A DNA stretch of 64,000 bases, from positions 1 through 64,000 of the forward strand of contig CAYVFI010000030.1 of NCBI GenBank assembly GCA_964450955.1, in the 5' to 3' direction. The translations under genes were made by a program, and so were the position numbers. The notes below the pieces were generated by a model, which saw nothing but the letters and a program-made list of their open reading frames with translations, was not told the origin of the DNA and ran no database searches. How positions within the stretch are numbered: position 1 is the stretch's first letter; each line of letters starts with the position of its first letter. Shown here one piece after another: positions 8,827 through 17,300 of the stretch. Source of the stretch: CAYNWT01 sp964450955. GTDB lineage: Bacteria > Planctomycetota > Planctomycetia > Planctomycetales > Planctomycetaceae.

Positions 8827-10047
8827 TCACAGGCACGCTTTCAGAATCGCCAGCCCATCAGCTTCCGTTGGATCGCCGGGAGTCAAATCGACCAGTCGCT
8901 TCCGCGCGAATGCGCCCGCTGCCAACTCCGGCAACTGTGATTCGCTAATGCCAACGTCCGTCAGACGACAGGGAAGACCAACATCGCGCCGCAAAGCGCA
9001 AATGAAGTCGATAGCTGCCTCTGCCGCTTCGTTGTCGGGCAGCCCAGCAAGTTCCGGGTTCAGAAACATCGCCACCTTCGCGACTTTCCCTGGCCGATGG
9101 TGCGACAGGAACCGCAGGACCTCAGGCAGGACTATTCCATTTCCCGCCCCGTGAGAGCAGTTCTGACTTGCCCATCCAATTGAGTACTCAAGCGCATGGC
9201 ATAGCCCCACGCCGCAATTCGAAAACGCAGCCCCGGCCAGAGTCGCCGCGAGCGACATTCCGCTACGAGCCGCCAGGTTCTCGCCATCCTCAACGGCGCG
9301 GCGCAAGTTTTTTGCGATTAGTTGAATCGCCTTTTCGGCGTACATGTCTCCGAATGGGTTATTGCCCTCGTATGGCAGGTCGCCGTTGCTTACTTCTTCA
9401 AACTGAAAAAAATTGGTGGCGAGATACGCTTCAATCGCGTGCGTGAGCGCGTCGATACCGCTCTCGGCCGTGACCATCGCCGGGCAACTTAACGTCATGT
9501 ACGGATCAACGATTGCGATGTCGGGGCGAATGTGCTGACTTAGTACCGCCGCTTTTTTGTCAGTCGTCGAATCCCTCAGCACTGCCGAATGCGATACTTC
9601 GCTGCCGGTTCCAGAAGTAGTAGGAACACAAACCAGCTTCGCAGTCGGCCCGGGCACATTGTTGAATCCCAGCAGTGATGCCGCCGTACAGTCGTTTTGA
9701 ATGACCGCAGCACACGCCTTCGCGAGATCCATATTGCTGCCACCGCCCAGACCCACAAGCAGGTCGGGCTTGAACTCCCGAGCAATCGACGCTGTGTGTT
9801 CGACGGCGTCGGTAGACGGTTCTACTTCGCCATCAGTAAACACGTGCAGTTCTGCAGACGTTTGATCAACAACCTTGCGCAGTTGCCGGACCGCACCGGC
9901 TTCGTCCAACACCTTGTCCGTAACCACAAACACGCGTTGGACACTGTGATGCTTAACAACGCCAGCAAGAGCCGTGACGGCGTCAGGGCCGAACGTAAGT
10001 TGGGTGCCGGAAAAGTGGTTCCAGGTTGTCCGTTTAAGATCAAGCAT
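8827..10047 (-). CDS. Iron-containing alcohol dehydrogenase
   Basis: This 406-aa group III (Fe-ADH) NAD(P)-dependent alcohol dehydrogenase is cytoplasmic. It has the nucleotide-binding GGGSNMDLAK (about residue 100), TSGTGSEVSHSA (about 140), the metal-site segment GIDALTHAIEAYL (about 195) and GLCHALEYSIG (about 275) with further His ligands. The length is normal for the family, which oxidises or reduces short alcohols and aldehydes. Upstream and downstream neighbours are unrelated, so the substrate is open. Confidence 0.9.
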   Translation of the reverse strand: MLDLKRTTWNHFSGTQLTFGPDAVTALAGVVKHHSVQRVFVVTDKVLDEAGAVRQLRKVVDQTSAELHVFTDGEVEPSTDAVEHTASIAREFKPDLLVGLGGGSNMDLAKACAAVIQNDCTAASLLGFNNVPGPTAKLVCVPTTSGTGSEVSHSAVLRDSTTDKKAAVLSQHIRPDIAIVDPYMTLSCPAMVTAESGIDALTHAIEAYLATNFFQFEEVSNGDLPYEGNNPFGDMYAEKAIQLIAKNLRRAVEDGENLAARSGMSLAATLAGAAFSNCGVGLCHALEYSIGWASQNCSHGAGNGIVLPEVLRFLSHHRPGKVAKVAMFLNPELAGLPDNEAAEAAIDFICALRRDVGLPCRLTDVGISESQLPELAAGAFARKRLVDLTPGDPTEADGLAILKACL

Positions 10048-10343
10048 GCTTGTTTCGCTTACACATCAAAGCCAGAAGCACCAGACGCAGCCACTATAAT
10101 CGTCTCGCCACTGGGTTCGGCATTCCGGTTCAGCATTCGGTTCGCCACCACCAACCGCAGCAACGCCAGCGACTAGCCAACCTCGCTGGTGACAGACGCT
10201 CTGCGTGGAGGTAACCATGGAAATCAGGTCGATCACTGCATGAGTCATCATCAGATTTTTTCGGCGATATGGCTTTTCATCGCTCCACCGTTAACCGGCC
10301 CGTGGTGCTTTTTCTACTGGCGAGAACAAAGAAACGCGGTTGG

Positions 10344-10829
10344 CTACTGCACAACTTCAAACCGCTGTGCGTCGCGGTTCTTACGGCACCTCGCCGGATC
10401 GAAAACGCAACCGTTCATGACAATATGCACGCCACTGGCTCTAGCCGCCAACACGCCAATCGCCATCCCCACATTGAACTCCGCGTCGCTGGTCTTGAAC
10501 CCGGCCGGCGCCAACGCGCCCGTTAGAACCACACACTTTTTGTCGCCAACATCAAAGCCCAGCGCCGTCTCAATCATAGTGTCGGTACCGTGAGTGATAA
10601 GAATCTTGTCCGCTTCAGCAGATTCCACCTTCTGCTTCACCAACGCTCGGTCTTCGTCTGTCATATCCAGACTGTCCTTGCGCATGAGACTTTCGATTTC
10701 GTAATCGAAACCAATCGGCAAGTCCTCAAGGATCTCTTTCACGCCAGGCACACCGACCTGATAGTCGCTCAATGCGTCGAAGTACACTTTGTCGATTGTC
10801 CCGCCGACAGTCAGGATCTTGATTTTCAT
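10344..10829 (-). CDS. Single-domain asparaginase-like protein
   Basis: This 161-aa protein matches only the N-terminal domain of type I/II L-asparaginase. TVGGTIDK (residues 7-14) carries the first catalytic Thr and HGTDTM (about 80) the second Thr-Asp pair, with LTGALAP (about 103) after it. The C-terminal domain, which in full asparaginases (about 330 aa) completes the active site across the dimer, is absent. Similar stand-alone domains exist in other bacteria, so this is probably a real gene and not a fragment, but asparaginase activity is not assured. It is followed by a 296-bp gap and preceded by the repeat array at 10854-11105. Confidence 0.75.
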   Translation of the reverse strand: MKIKILTVGGTIDKVYFDALSDYQVGVPGVKEILEDLPIGFDYEIESLMRKDSLDMTDEDRALVKQKVESAEADKILITHGTDTMIETALGFDVGDKKCVVLTGALAPAGFKTSDAEFNVGMAIGVLAARASGVHIVMNGCVFDPARCRKNRDAQRFEVVQ

Positions 10830-10853
10830 CGAGGTATCGATCCAAGTAAAAAA

Positions 10854-11105
10854 GTAGCATGGCCCCCCGGGCCGTGACCCTGAACGATCGTATCATCGCC
10901 CACCAGGCCATGACCCTGAACGATCGTAGCATGGCCCCCCGGGCCGTGAACCTGAACGATCCTAGCATCGCCCCCCAAGCCATGACCCTGAACGATCGTA
11001 GCATGGCCCCCCGGGCCGTCCGGGCCGTGAACCTGGATGATCGTAGCATGGCCCCCCGGGCCGTGAACCTGGATGATCGAAACACGGGCCGGGGGCCCAT
11101 GCTAC
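10854..11105. repeat. 36-bp tandem repeat array closed by an inverted copy
   Basis: Six head-to-tail units lie at 10854, 10890, 10926, 10962, 10998 and 11043. Five are exactly 36 bp and the fifth is 45 bp because of an internal 9-bp duplication. Each runs from GTAGCATGGCCCCCCGGGCC to a variable GAACGATC or GGATGATC end. A final partial copy at about 11081-11105 is inverted and pairs with the last direct unit (11043-11065), making a hairpin arm of about 23 bp with a few mismatches. The inverted copy includes the stop codon of the minus-strand glycosidase (11102-11104), so that mRNA would end in a strong hairpin. There are no unique spacers, so it is not a CRISPR array. Confidence 0.9.
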
Positions 11106-12034
11106 TGGTTACTACTTCTTTTCCAAGCAACTGGCTCGTGCATCTCGACCCGGTCGTGCATCGTGAAGAACTTCAGCGTAGCTCCATCCTTCACAACAAT
11201 GCCGCTGGATTTGTTTTGTTCGACCGGCTGCAGCGGGTTCTTGTCGAACTTCGTCCAGTGCACAAGGTCTTTCGATGCCGCCACGCACACGCACCACTTT
11301 CGCGGCTTCGTGGCAGAACTGGTTCCGTGGTAGTACCCGTAGTACCAGTCGCCGCGTTTGACAATTTGGTTCATCGCGATCATCACCCTGTCGTAGCCGG
11401 TGGCGCCAAGCTTCAGAACCGGTTCGTCACTGACGTTCGTCCAGACTTTCAGATCGCGCGACTTCGCCAACCACACGCCGGCGTCACGACGTTCGTAAAA
11501 CAAGTTGAAGACACCGTCCTCATAGTACAGCGTTGGAGTCCCATAGGGCCCCGGAGGAATGCGGTCACCATTCATCAGGCGAACATCCAGCGCCCCATGC
11601 TGCTTCCACTGCAGGCCGTCTTCTGACGAAAGCAACTGAGCCTGATCGCCCCGTCCTTCGGCAACCATCAAGTATCGCCCGCCTTGCCGCAGAACCATCA
11701 TGTCTTCCAACCAGACATCGTCGATCAGCGGCAAAGCCCGCCGGCTCCAGGTTAGCCCATCTTTGGACGTCGCATACCCCAAGCGTTTGATGCCGTGGCG
11801 GGTTCCGTCGTAGCCGGTGTACCACATCCGGAATTGGTTGTTCTCTTTAAGAACCCAACCACGTTCCCGAATTTTCGCATCCCAATGCCCTTCACCAGCC
11901 CCGGCAAAAACCGGTTCTAAGCGAACCGACTTGAACGAAACAAGGTCCTGAGGGAAGGGCGGAACACCCGCCGATTGCTGAGCCACCAGAGCAGGGCTTG
12001 TGCGCAAACACAGTAGAAATAACAACACTCGCAT
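11102..12034 (-). CDS. Secreted five-bladed-propeller glycosidase-like protein
   Basis: This 310-aa protein starts with a signal peptide (cleavage near residue 18, ALVAQ-Q). It then shows repeated blade motifs of GH43/GH32/GH130-like beta-propellers, such as FRMWYTGYDG, LGYATSKDGLTW, LLSSEDGLQWKQH, VFNLFYERRD, WLAKSRDLKVWTN and WYYGYYHGTSS. A blade pattern of Y-x-x-S-x-D-(G/L)-x-x-W recurs four times. It probably acts on extracellular polysaccharide, but the glycoside bond cannot be predicted. The stop codon lies inside the inverted end of the 36-bp repeat array. Confidence 0.75.
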   Translation of the reverse strand: MRVLLFLLCLRTSPALVAQQSAGVPPFPQDLVSFKSVRLEPVFAGAGEGHWDAKIRERGWVLKENNQFRMWYTGYDGTRHGIKRLGYATSKDGLTWSRRALPLIDDVWLEDMMVLRQGGRYLMVAEGRGDQAQLLSSEDGLQWKQHGALDVRLMNGDRIPPGPYGTPTLYYEDGVFNLFYERRDAGVWLAKSRDLKVWTNVSDEPVLKLGATGYDRVMIAMNQIVKRGDWYYGYYHGTSSATKPRKWCVCVAASKDLVHWTKFDKNPLQPVEQNKSSGIVVKDGATLKFFTMHDRVEMHEPVAWKRSSNQ

Positions 12035-12084
12035 CAGCTCAAACCCCGCTGTTTAACACGTCTTTTGCAGTCAGGCAGTTTCAC

Positions 12085-12090
12085 TATACT
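12085..12090 (+). promoter_or_regulatory. Possible -10 box of cysS
   Basis: TATACT is a near-consensus -10 hexamer about 100 bp before the cysS ATG. No good TTGACA-like -35 is present at 16-18 bp spacing, so the call is tentative. Confidence 0.3.
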
Positions 12091-12191
12091 CCCGGCTCTT
12101 CGGACTTCCACCTCTGTCTCTTGTTCGAGACGCCTCGCCCAACAAGGGTTAAACACTCGCCGCAGCTTAAGCCAGCATCAGAAGCGAACAC

Positions 12192-13718
12192 ATGGATATT
12201 CAGTTTTTCAACTCACTGACCAACAAGAAAGAACCATTCCGAACCGTCGAAGAAGGCGTCGTTCGAATGTATAGCTGCGGGCCCACCGTCTACGACTTCG
12301 CACACATCGGAAACTTTCGTTCGTTTCTTTTCTCTGACGTCATCCGTCGATTCCTTGAATTCGCCGGGTACGAAGTTCGCCACATCATGAACATCACCGA
12401 CGTCGGTCACATGACCGACGACGAAGCTGCTGACGGCGGCGGTGAAGACAAGATGGAAAAGGCGATGCAGCGCATCAAGGAAGACAAGAAGTCGGGCAAG
12501 GTGCCTGAAGGAGCCGTCGAGAATCCAAACGATCCGTACCAGATTGCCGACTATTACACAGAAGCGTTCCTGTCCGATGGACGCGAACTGGGAATGAAGA
12601 TCGCCTCGGAATACCCCGAGAAGGTTCTGAAAGCGACACTGCATATCAAAGAGATGCAGGACATGATCGCCGAACTCATCGCGCGTGGTCATGCTTATGT
12701 TGGGGACGACGACGTTGTGTACTACGCGGTCGAAAGCTTTGGTGAGTACGGCGAACTGAGCGGGAACTCACTTGAGAAGCTCATTAGCGGAGCAGGGGGC
12801 CGGATCTCTGACAGCAACCAATCGTTCAAACGGCACCCGGCCGACTTCATGCTGTGGAAACCCGATCCGACTCACGTGATGAAGTGGGATTCTCCCTGGG
12901 GAACCGGCTACCCCGGCTGGCACGTCGAATGCTCAAGCATGGCCCGCAGCACGCTGGGCGATGTCATCGACATACACACTGGCGGCGAAGACCTGATCTT
13001 CCCACACCACGAATGCGAGATCGCTCAGTCACGCGGCGCGACGGGTAAGGGCAGTTTCGCCAACTTCTGGATGCACGCTCGGTTCCTGCTGGTCGATGGC
13101 GGCAAGATGTCCAAGAGCAAAGGCAACTTCTACACCGCCCGCGATGTCTACGAGGGTAAGGTGCTAACGGAAGCCGGCCAACCGTCTGGCCGCCAGGTCA
13201 ACCCAGCCGTACTGCGGTACGAACTCATCAAGTCGCATTACGGTTCCAACATGAACTTCACTCTGAAGGGATTGCAGGATTCGGCTGGAGCAGTGAAGCG
13301 ACTGCAGGAATTCCATAAATCACTCATGAATGCCACCGGTGGTGAAGCCGCCGAAGTCGATCACTCGCACCCCGTAGTCAAAGCGTTTGGCGAAGCACTC
13401 GCAGACGACCTGAACATGGCCGGAGCGATGGGCGCGGTTCTGCCGTGGGCCGCATCGAAACCCGACAACCCACACGAAGCACTCGGCGCACTACGAATGA
13501 TCAACCACGTACTGGGCGTGGCTCCCATGGACGAAGCCGGCTCCGGCGGATCAGATTCCGGAGCCGACGACATTAGCGTGTTGTGCAAACAACTGGACGA
13601 AGCCCGAGCCAACAAGGACTACGACACAGCGGACCGCATCCGGCAGGAAATCACCGACGCGGGCTACGATGTGAAAACATCACCGGACGGAACCATCGCT
13701 GAAAAACGATTGGCGTAG
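12192..13718 (+). CDS. cysS: Cysteinyl-tRNA synthetase
   Basis: CysS attaches cysteine to tRNA(Cys) in the cytoplasm. The 508-aa protein contains YSCGPTVYD with the first zinc Cys (about residue 29), HIGNF as the HIGH motif (about 38), GWHVECSSMA and HHECEIAQS supplying the other zinc ligands (about 238 and 273), and KMSKSKGN (about 305). It is longer than E. coli CysS (461 aa), mainly through an acidic, Lys-rich insertion of about 40 residues after NITDVGHMT (about 75-115). The C-terminal anticodon-binding region is intact. It converges on the small-RNA genes and REP element downstream. Confidence 0.97.
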   Translation: MDIQFFNSLTNKKEPFRTVEEGVVRMYSCGPTVYDFAHIGNFRSFLFSDVIRRFLEFAGYEVRHIMNITDVGHMTDDEAADGGGEDKMEKAMQRIKEDKKSGKVPEGAVENPNDPYQIADYYTEAFLSDGRELGMKIASEYPEKVLKATLHIKEMQDMIAELIARGHAYVGDDDVVYYAVESFGEYGELSGNSLEKLISGAGGRISDSNQSFKRHPADFMLWKPDPTHVMKWDSPWGTGYPGWHVECSSMARSTLGDVIDIHTGGEDLIFPHHECEIAQSRGATGKGSFANFWMHARFLLVDGGKMSKSKGNFYTARDVYEGKVLTEAGQPSGRQVNPAVLRYELIKSHYGSNMNFTLKGLQDSAGAVKRLQEFHKSLMNATGGEAAEVDHSHPVVKAFGEALADDLNMAGAMGAVLPWAASKPDNPHEALGALRMINHVLGVAPMDEAGSGGSDSGADDISVLCKQLDEARANKDYDTADRIRQEITDAGYDVKTSPDGTIAEKRLA

Positions 13719-13765
13719 CAGCAGCGTCGTCCAAGTCGCGGCAAGGGCACGGCAACCTGTCTGTC

Positions 13766-13815
13766 GCCTCTCCCATCTGCGGGAGAGGCCGCGATCTTAG
13801 CCACGCGAGATCGCC
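13766..13815. repeat. REP-like palindrome
   Basis: GCCTCTCCCATCTGCGGGAG begins a short palindrome followed by a tail (CGCGATC...GATCGC) that resembles the copies at 35810-35856, 35905-35953 and 37363-37414. The shared core is CTCTCCC-N4-GCGGGAGAGG. It lies just after cysS and may also act as a transcription barrier. Confidence 0.7.
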
Positions 13816-13945
13816 TGGCCACCCAGCCCACGCGCGGCTCACGAACGGTGGTAGCGATTATGCCATGCAAGAGGCACCGCCGCCGTGTAGAAGTGCAACC
13901 CCTTGCGGTAAGCCAGCGTTGCCGACCTGGTTCCACCGAGCGCAT

Positions 13946-13982
13946 AAAAAAACGCCTGAGAGAGCAAACACTCTCTCAGGCG
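13946..13982 (-). terminator. Intrinsic terminator of small RNA A
   Basis: On the minus strand a perfect 12-bp stem (CGCCTGAGAGAG pairing across 13953-13964 and 13971-13982) with a 6-nt loop is followed by seven T (13946-13952). This is a textbook rho-independent terminator. Confidence 0.95.
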
Positions 13983-14028
13983 AATAAGGACGACGAAGTA
14001 AGTGCGGGCCTGTACCTACTCCGACGCC
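13946..14028 (-). ncRNA. Sigma-54-dependent small RNA, copy A (about 83 nt)
   Basis: This is a non-coding transcript inferred from a -24/-12 promoter at 14038-14054 and a perfect terminator at 13946-13982. Read on the minus strand it starts near G14028. It then forms a 10-bp hairpin (5' arm CGGAGTAGGT, 3' arm ACTTACTTCG, two G-U pairs) with the loop ACAGGCCCGC, followed by the linker GTCGTCCTTAT and the terminator. Copy B shares loop, 3' arm core and linker but differs by compensatory stem changes. The mismatches become G-U pairs only on the minus strand, which fixes the orientation. The linker GTCCTT is complementary to Shine-Dalgarno-type AAGGAC, so it may be an antisense regulator of translation; that role is inferred. 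No ORF of any size lies within it. Confidence 0.8.
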
Positions 14029-14037
14029 CAGACATCA

Positions 14038-14054
14038 ATGCATGTTGCGTGCCA
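14038..14054 (-). promoter_or_regulatory. Sigma-54 promoter of small RNA A
   Basis: On the minus strand TGGCACGCAACATGCAT matches the sigma-54 consensus TGGCACG-N4-TTGCA except for one base (ATGCA). GG (14053-14052) and GC (14041-14040) have exact spacing, which puts the start at about 14028. In the DNA upstream of this promoter, TGCAGCGAAA occurs twice (plus-strand 14084-14093 and 14128-14137, 44 bp apart), and the decamer CGCGCCACTG at 14111-14120 is shared with the region upstream of copy B. These are candidate activator sites. Confidence 0.8.
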
Positions 14055-14166
14055 CAACGAAAAAGTTCTGCGTGACAAATAAATGCAGCGAAACTTCGGT
14101 CTTAGAATTCCGCGCCACTGAAAGTGCTGCAGCGAAATTAACCAACTGTGCGTTTCCGCCGCGCAT

Positions 14167-14200
14167 AAAAAAACGGCCGACAGCAAGACGCTGTCGGCCG
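14167..14200 (-). terminator. Intrinsic terminator of small RNA B
   Basis: On the minus strand the 11-bp perfect stem CGGCCGACAGC / GCTGTCGGCCG (14174-14200) with a 5-nt loop is followed by seven T (14167-14173). Confidence 0.95.
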
Positions 14201-14248
14201 CCTGATAAGGACGACGGTGTAAGTGCGGGCCTGAACTCACACCGACAG
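14167..14248 (-). ncRNA. Sigma-54-dependent small RNA, copy B (about 82 nt)
   Basis: This is the second member of the tandem pair, starting near 14248 from a consensus sigma-54 promoter and ending in seven U. The first hairpin has arms CGGTGTGAGT and ACTTACACCG (10 bp, one G-U) and loop TCAGGCCCGC. The conserved linker CGTCGTCCTTAT follows, then an 11-bp terminator. Relative to copy A, stem pair 4 changes from A-U to U-A (a true double compensatory change) and pairs 3, 7 and 8 swap Watson-Crick for G-U. The terminator stem has wholly different sequence but remains perfectly paired. It lies 144 bp downstream of the alpha-2-macroglobulin stop on the same strand but has its own promoter. Function is unknown; an Hfq- or SD-pairing regulator analogous to Vibrio Qrr RNAs is one possibility. 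Confidence 0.82.
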
Positions 14249-14257
14249 TCCAACTAA

Positions 14258-14274
14258 ATGCAACCGGCGTGCCA
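14258..14274 (-). promoter_or_regulatory. Consensus sigma-54 promoter of small RNA B
   Basis: On the minus strand TGGCACGCCGGTTGCAT is a full match to TGGCACG-N4-TTGCA, with GG at 14273-14272 and GC at 14261-14260. The implied start is near 14248. The decamer CGCGCCACTG occurs 66 bp upstream of the -24 element (14339-14348), as it does about 58 bp upstream for copy A, and in both cases CGAAAT follows 8-12 bp later on the plus strand. Confidence 0.88.
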
Positions 14275-14392
14275 GTCGGTGAAGAATCAGCAAACCCTGC
14301 CGGTACAACGTTTATCATTGCCGACGTTCAGACAAACTCGCGCCACTGCATCAAAACGAAATGGCAGGATCACACACCCGTTTTAATTTGCT

Positions 14393-17300
14393 CTACTCCT
14401 GCTTGTCCTGAATACGAACCAGCGACTCATTTGAGTTCGCTTTGAGCTCTGGAGCGTACATGCCAAACGCTTTCGTTGGCATCGCACTGAACTGACCGGG
14501 CACTTCCGCTCGCACCCGATAAGCCACACTGTGCCTACCACGCGCCAGAGTCCGGACATAAAGCACAACCCGATTATCCCGCACCTCCACGTACGCTCCC
14601 ATTGCGTTGCCGTTGTAACCACTGGTCTGATCGACCGCTTCGAACCCGGCCGCCTTGGGGTCCTCAAGCACGATGTAGTCGTAGTCATTCTTGCTGTCGA
14701 TCAGCAGTTCGACTTCCAATAGGTCACCGCTGGTGAGTTCAGCGAAATTGACGATGCGTTCGCGTCGGTACTTCTGCCCCTGTTGCGACACAACCTGACC
14801 GCGAGAACCGGAAACGACATCCGGCCGCTTCTCTGCGATCAACTTGTAGAACCGACGCTCCACCTTCAGTTCCAGCCCCGTCGCAGAAATCGAATCTTCT
14901 CTGGTGAAGTTCGTCAAATACGCGCTGTAGTAAATCGGGCCCTGGCCTTCCTTCTTTAGTTCAACAGTATGCCGTCCGGCCGCCAGATCCAGGCCCTTGA
15001 TCGTCAAACGATCGTCGTAAGAGAACAGGTTCTCCCTGTTAATCGACAGCTCCCGGCGAACTCGACCGTCCACAAGCACCTGCAGTTTCAGGTCAGGTGC
15101 GAACTCGCCAGACGCAACAACGAAATCAGACAACGCCTCCACGGCGATCGCGGTGTCGCGAATCGAACCCCACCAGGTTGCGTTACGGCGGTTATTGACG
15201 ATGTACTTCGCCAGCCCGGACGCCACCTTGCCGCGCGGATCGACCCTGGACAGAAGCTTCAGATACCAGGCGTTGGCATCAATGTCGTTGCCATACCAGT
15301 ACCACCAACCCTGCTTCGGCAACCGCAGCCACGCTGTTTGGTTCTCCGCATCCGTATCAACAAACTGGCCAAGGTTCCGCATAACCATTGCCAACTGCTC
15401 GCGCTGGCCAAGTTTTTCAAGCGCGATGCCGAACATGGCTTTCGAACACACGGCTAGTTCTGTGCGATCGCGGTACAGATACTCGCGCATCTTTGCGTTG
15501 GAGACACCAGCGTCTACCAGAACCATGAAGACAAACGCATCCATGTTGTTGGCATACTGCTTCCTTTGCAATTTCTTGTCATCCTTGCCCCAGTTATTCA
15601 GCAATGTCACCTGCTGCTTTTCATAACGCTTTAGCCATGCGATTCCGCGTTCGATAACGCCGTCCGGAACCGCCACGTCATTTTGCTTTGCGATTTGCAA
15701 ACCATGCACAATGGTCGCGGTCATGTGCGCTGTCGAACGTTCTCCCCAACCGGAGAACCATCCCCAGCCGCCGTCAGTCAGTTGCATGTCTACGACTGCG
15801 GCAAGGTTCTCTTTGACAATCGCAGACATTTCCGCATTACTGAAAACAGGATTGCGTTTGTACCGCTTCCATTGCTTCGCTCGCGCTGCCGGATCGCCCA
15901 GTTGCTGCGCATTCAGATTCGCTCGCTTTTGTTCAACGGTCGCCAGGTCAACGCCCGTCCGCTGTAACACACGCTGCACAATCACACCCGGAAGGAACCG
16001 ATACAGCTTGCCATCGGTGCTGCTGTGTGGACCATCCACCAAGTACGGCAACGCATCCACCATCGCTCCGGCCAGGCTTGGCGAGTATCGAACGACAAGC
16101 TCAGTCGCATCTGCGCGGCGATCGGTCGGAACCGTGATATCAAACGATGCGTCGGTTCCGTTTGCAGCGATAGAACCCGTCCACGATTCCGTCTTCAGCA
16201 TGCCATGAACCAATACAGGAAACGTCCGCTCAACAGCGTCGGATTCCTGATCGGCCAAAGCCTTCATGCGGACAATAACATCGCCCGGTTTGGCAACTCG
16301 AACCACCCAATCAACGCGAGTCTCACCGCCGGCAGGGACTTCAACCGTCTGATTAAGAGTTCCCTTCGCAACCAACTGCGAACCATCAAGTTCCAACTGA
16401 ACCTGCACAGCCTTGGCGGTTTCCAGGTAATTGTGGACATTGGCCGACAACACCACTTCGTCGCGTTCGGTAAAGAATCGCGGCGCCTGCATCCGCACAA
16501 GCAAATTCTTGCGCGTCACAAACTCAGCCTCGGCCGAACCGACACGGGTTTGAGCATCCACAGACCAGGTACGGACCTTCCAGGTCGTTAAGTCATCCGG
16601 AAGATCGAATGAAATTTTCGCGACACCGTTGGCGTCCGGCCGAACACTTGATGACCAATACGCCGTATCGGCAAACTCACTTCGAACGGTCGGTTCCACA
16701 ACCGGGGCTGCTTTTCCCCCACTCGCATCCATCGCAACCGCGGCCCCTTCAGCCCTTGGGACCGACCTGGCGACACCAGCGCCGCCTCCCAGGGCGCCAC
16801 CACCTTGAAACATCTTTGCATTAGCCCGAACCAACTGGTTCCCATAGACGCCGATGTTTTGCAGCGTCGATTCGCCCCGCTTCAATAGGTTCCCAAACGA
16901 CTGGCTGAGATTCGTTTGAAACTGCTGATAGTGCTGGCGACGGACCTTCCAAAAGAACTCGCGGATATCGGGAATCGACGCCCCTCCCGCGACGTACTCG
17001 ACACTCTTGTCGTAAACACTCACGACAGCCGGGTCAGTAAATGGCCGTCCATCCGGACCGATCATCCGAACTTCCAGCTCAGCCTTGTCACCGGGCTTGT
17101 AGTCCTCCCGCAACGGCATCACTTCAACCGTCGCAACGCGCTGGTCCGGCGGAACGTATAACTCACGCACCTGTGAATGAACCTTCCCATCGGCAACCGT
17201 CAACACCTCAACAAACATATTGGGCATATCGGCTCTGGTGATTGTCAGATTCTGAACTGTCGATTTCCCCTGCAACCTGATCAACTTCGGCTGCGGATAA

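Larger units (their letters stand above)
13719..14392. other. Intergenic region holding two small-RNA genes and a REP-like palindrome
   Basis: This 674-bp region between convergent cysS and the alpha-2-macroglobulin gene has no protein gene. It holds a REP-like element (13766-13815) and two tandem minus-strand small-RNA genes with their own promoters and terminators, all listed separately. The promoter-to-promoter and terminator-to-terminator distances are both about 220 bp, so the two RNA genes look like an old tandem duplication. Confidence 0.85.

Noticed and set aside
10854..11105. CRISPR array
   Set aside because: Units are contiguous with no unique spacers, and no cas gene is present.
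10726..11626. Long ORFs on both strands across the 36-bp repeats
   Set aside because: They stay open only because the unit length is divisible by three; the peptides are 12-residue repeats without a family, and they overlap real genes.
12917..12934. Sigma-54-like TGGCACGTCGAATGCTC inside cysS
   Set aside because: The bases encode the conserved zinc-site residues GWHVECSS; no gene starts downstream.
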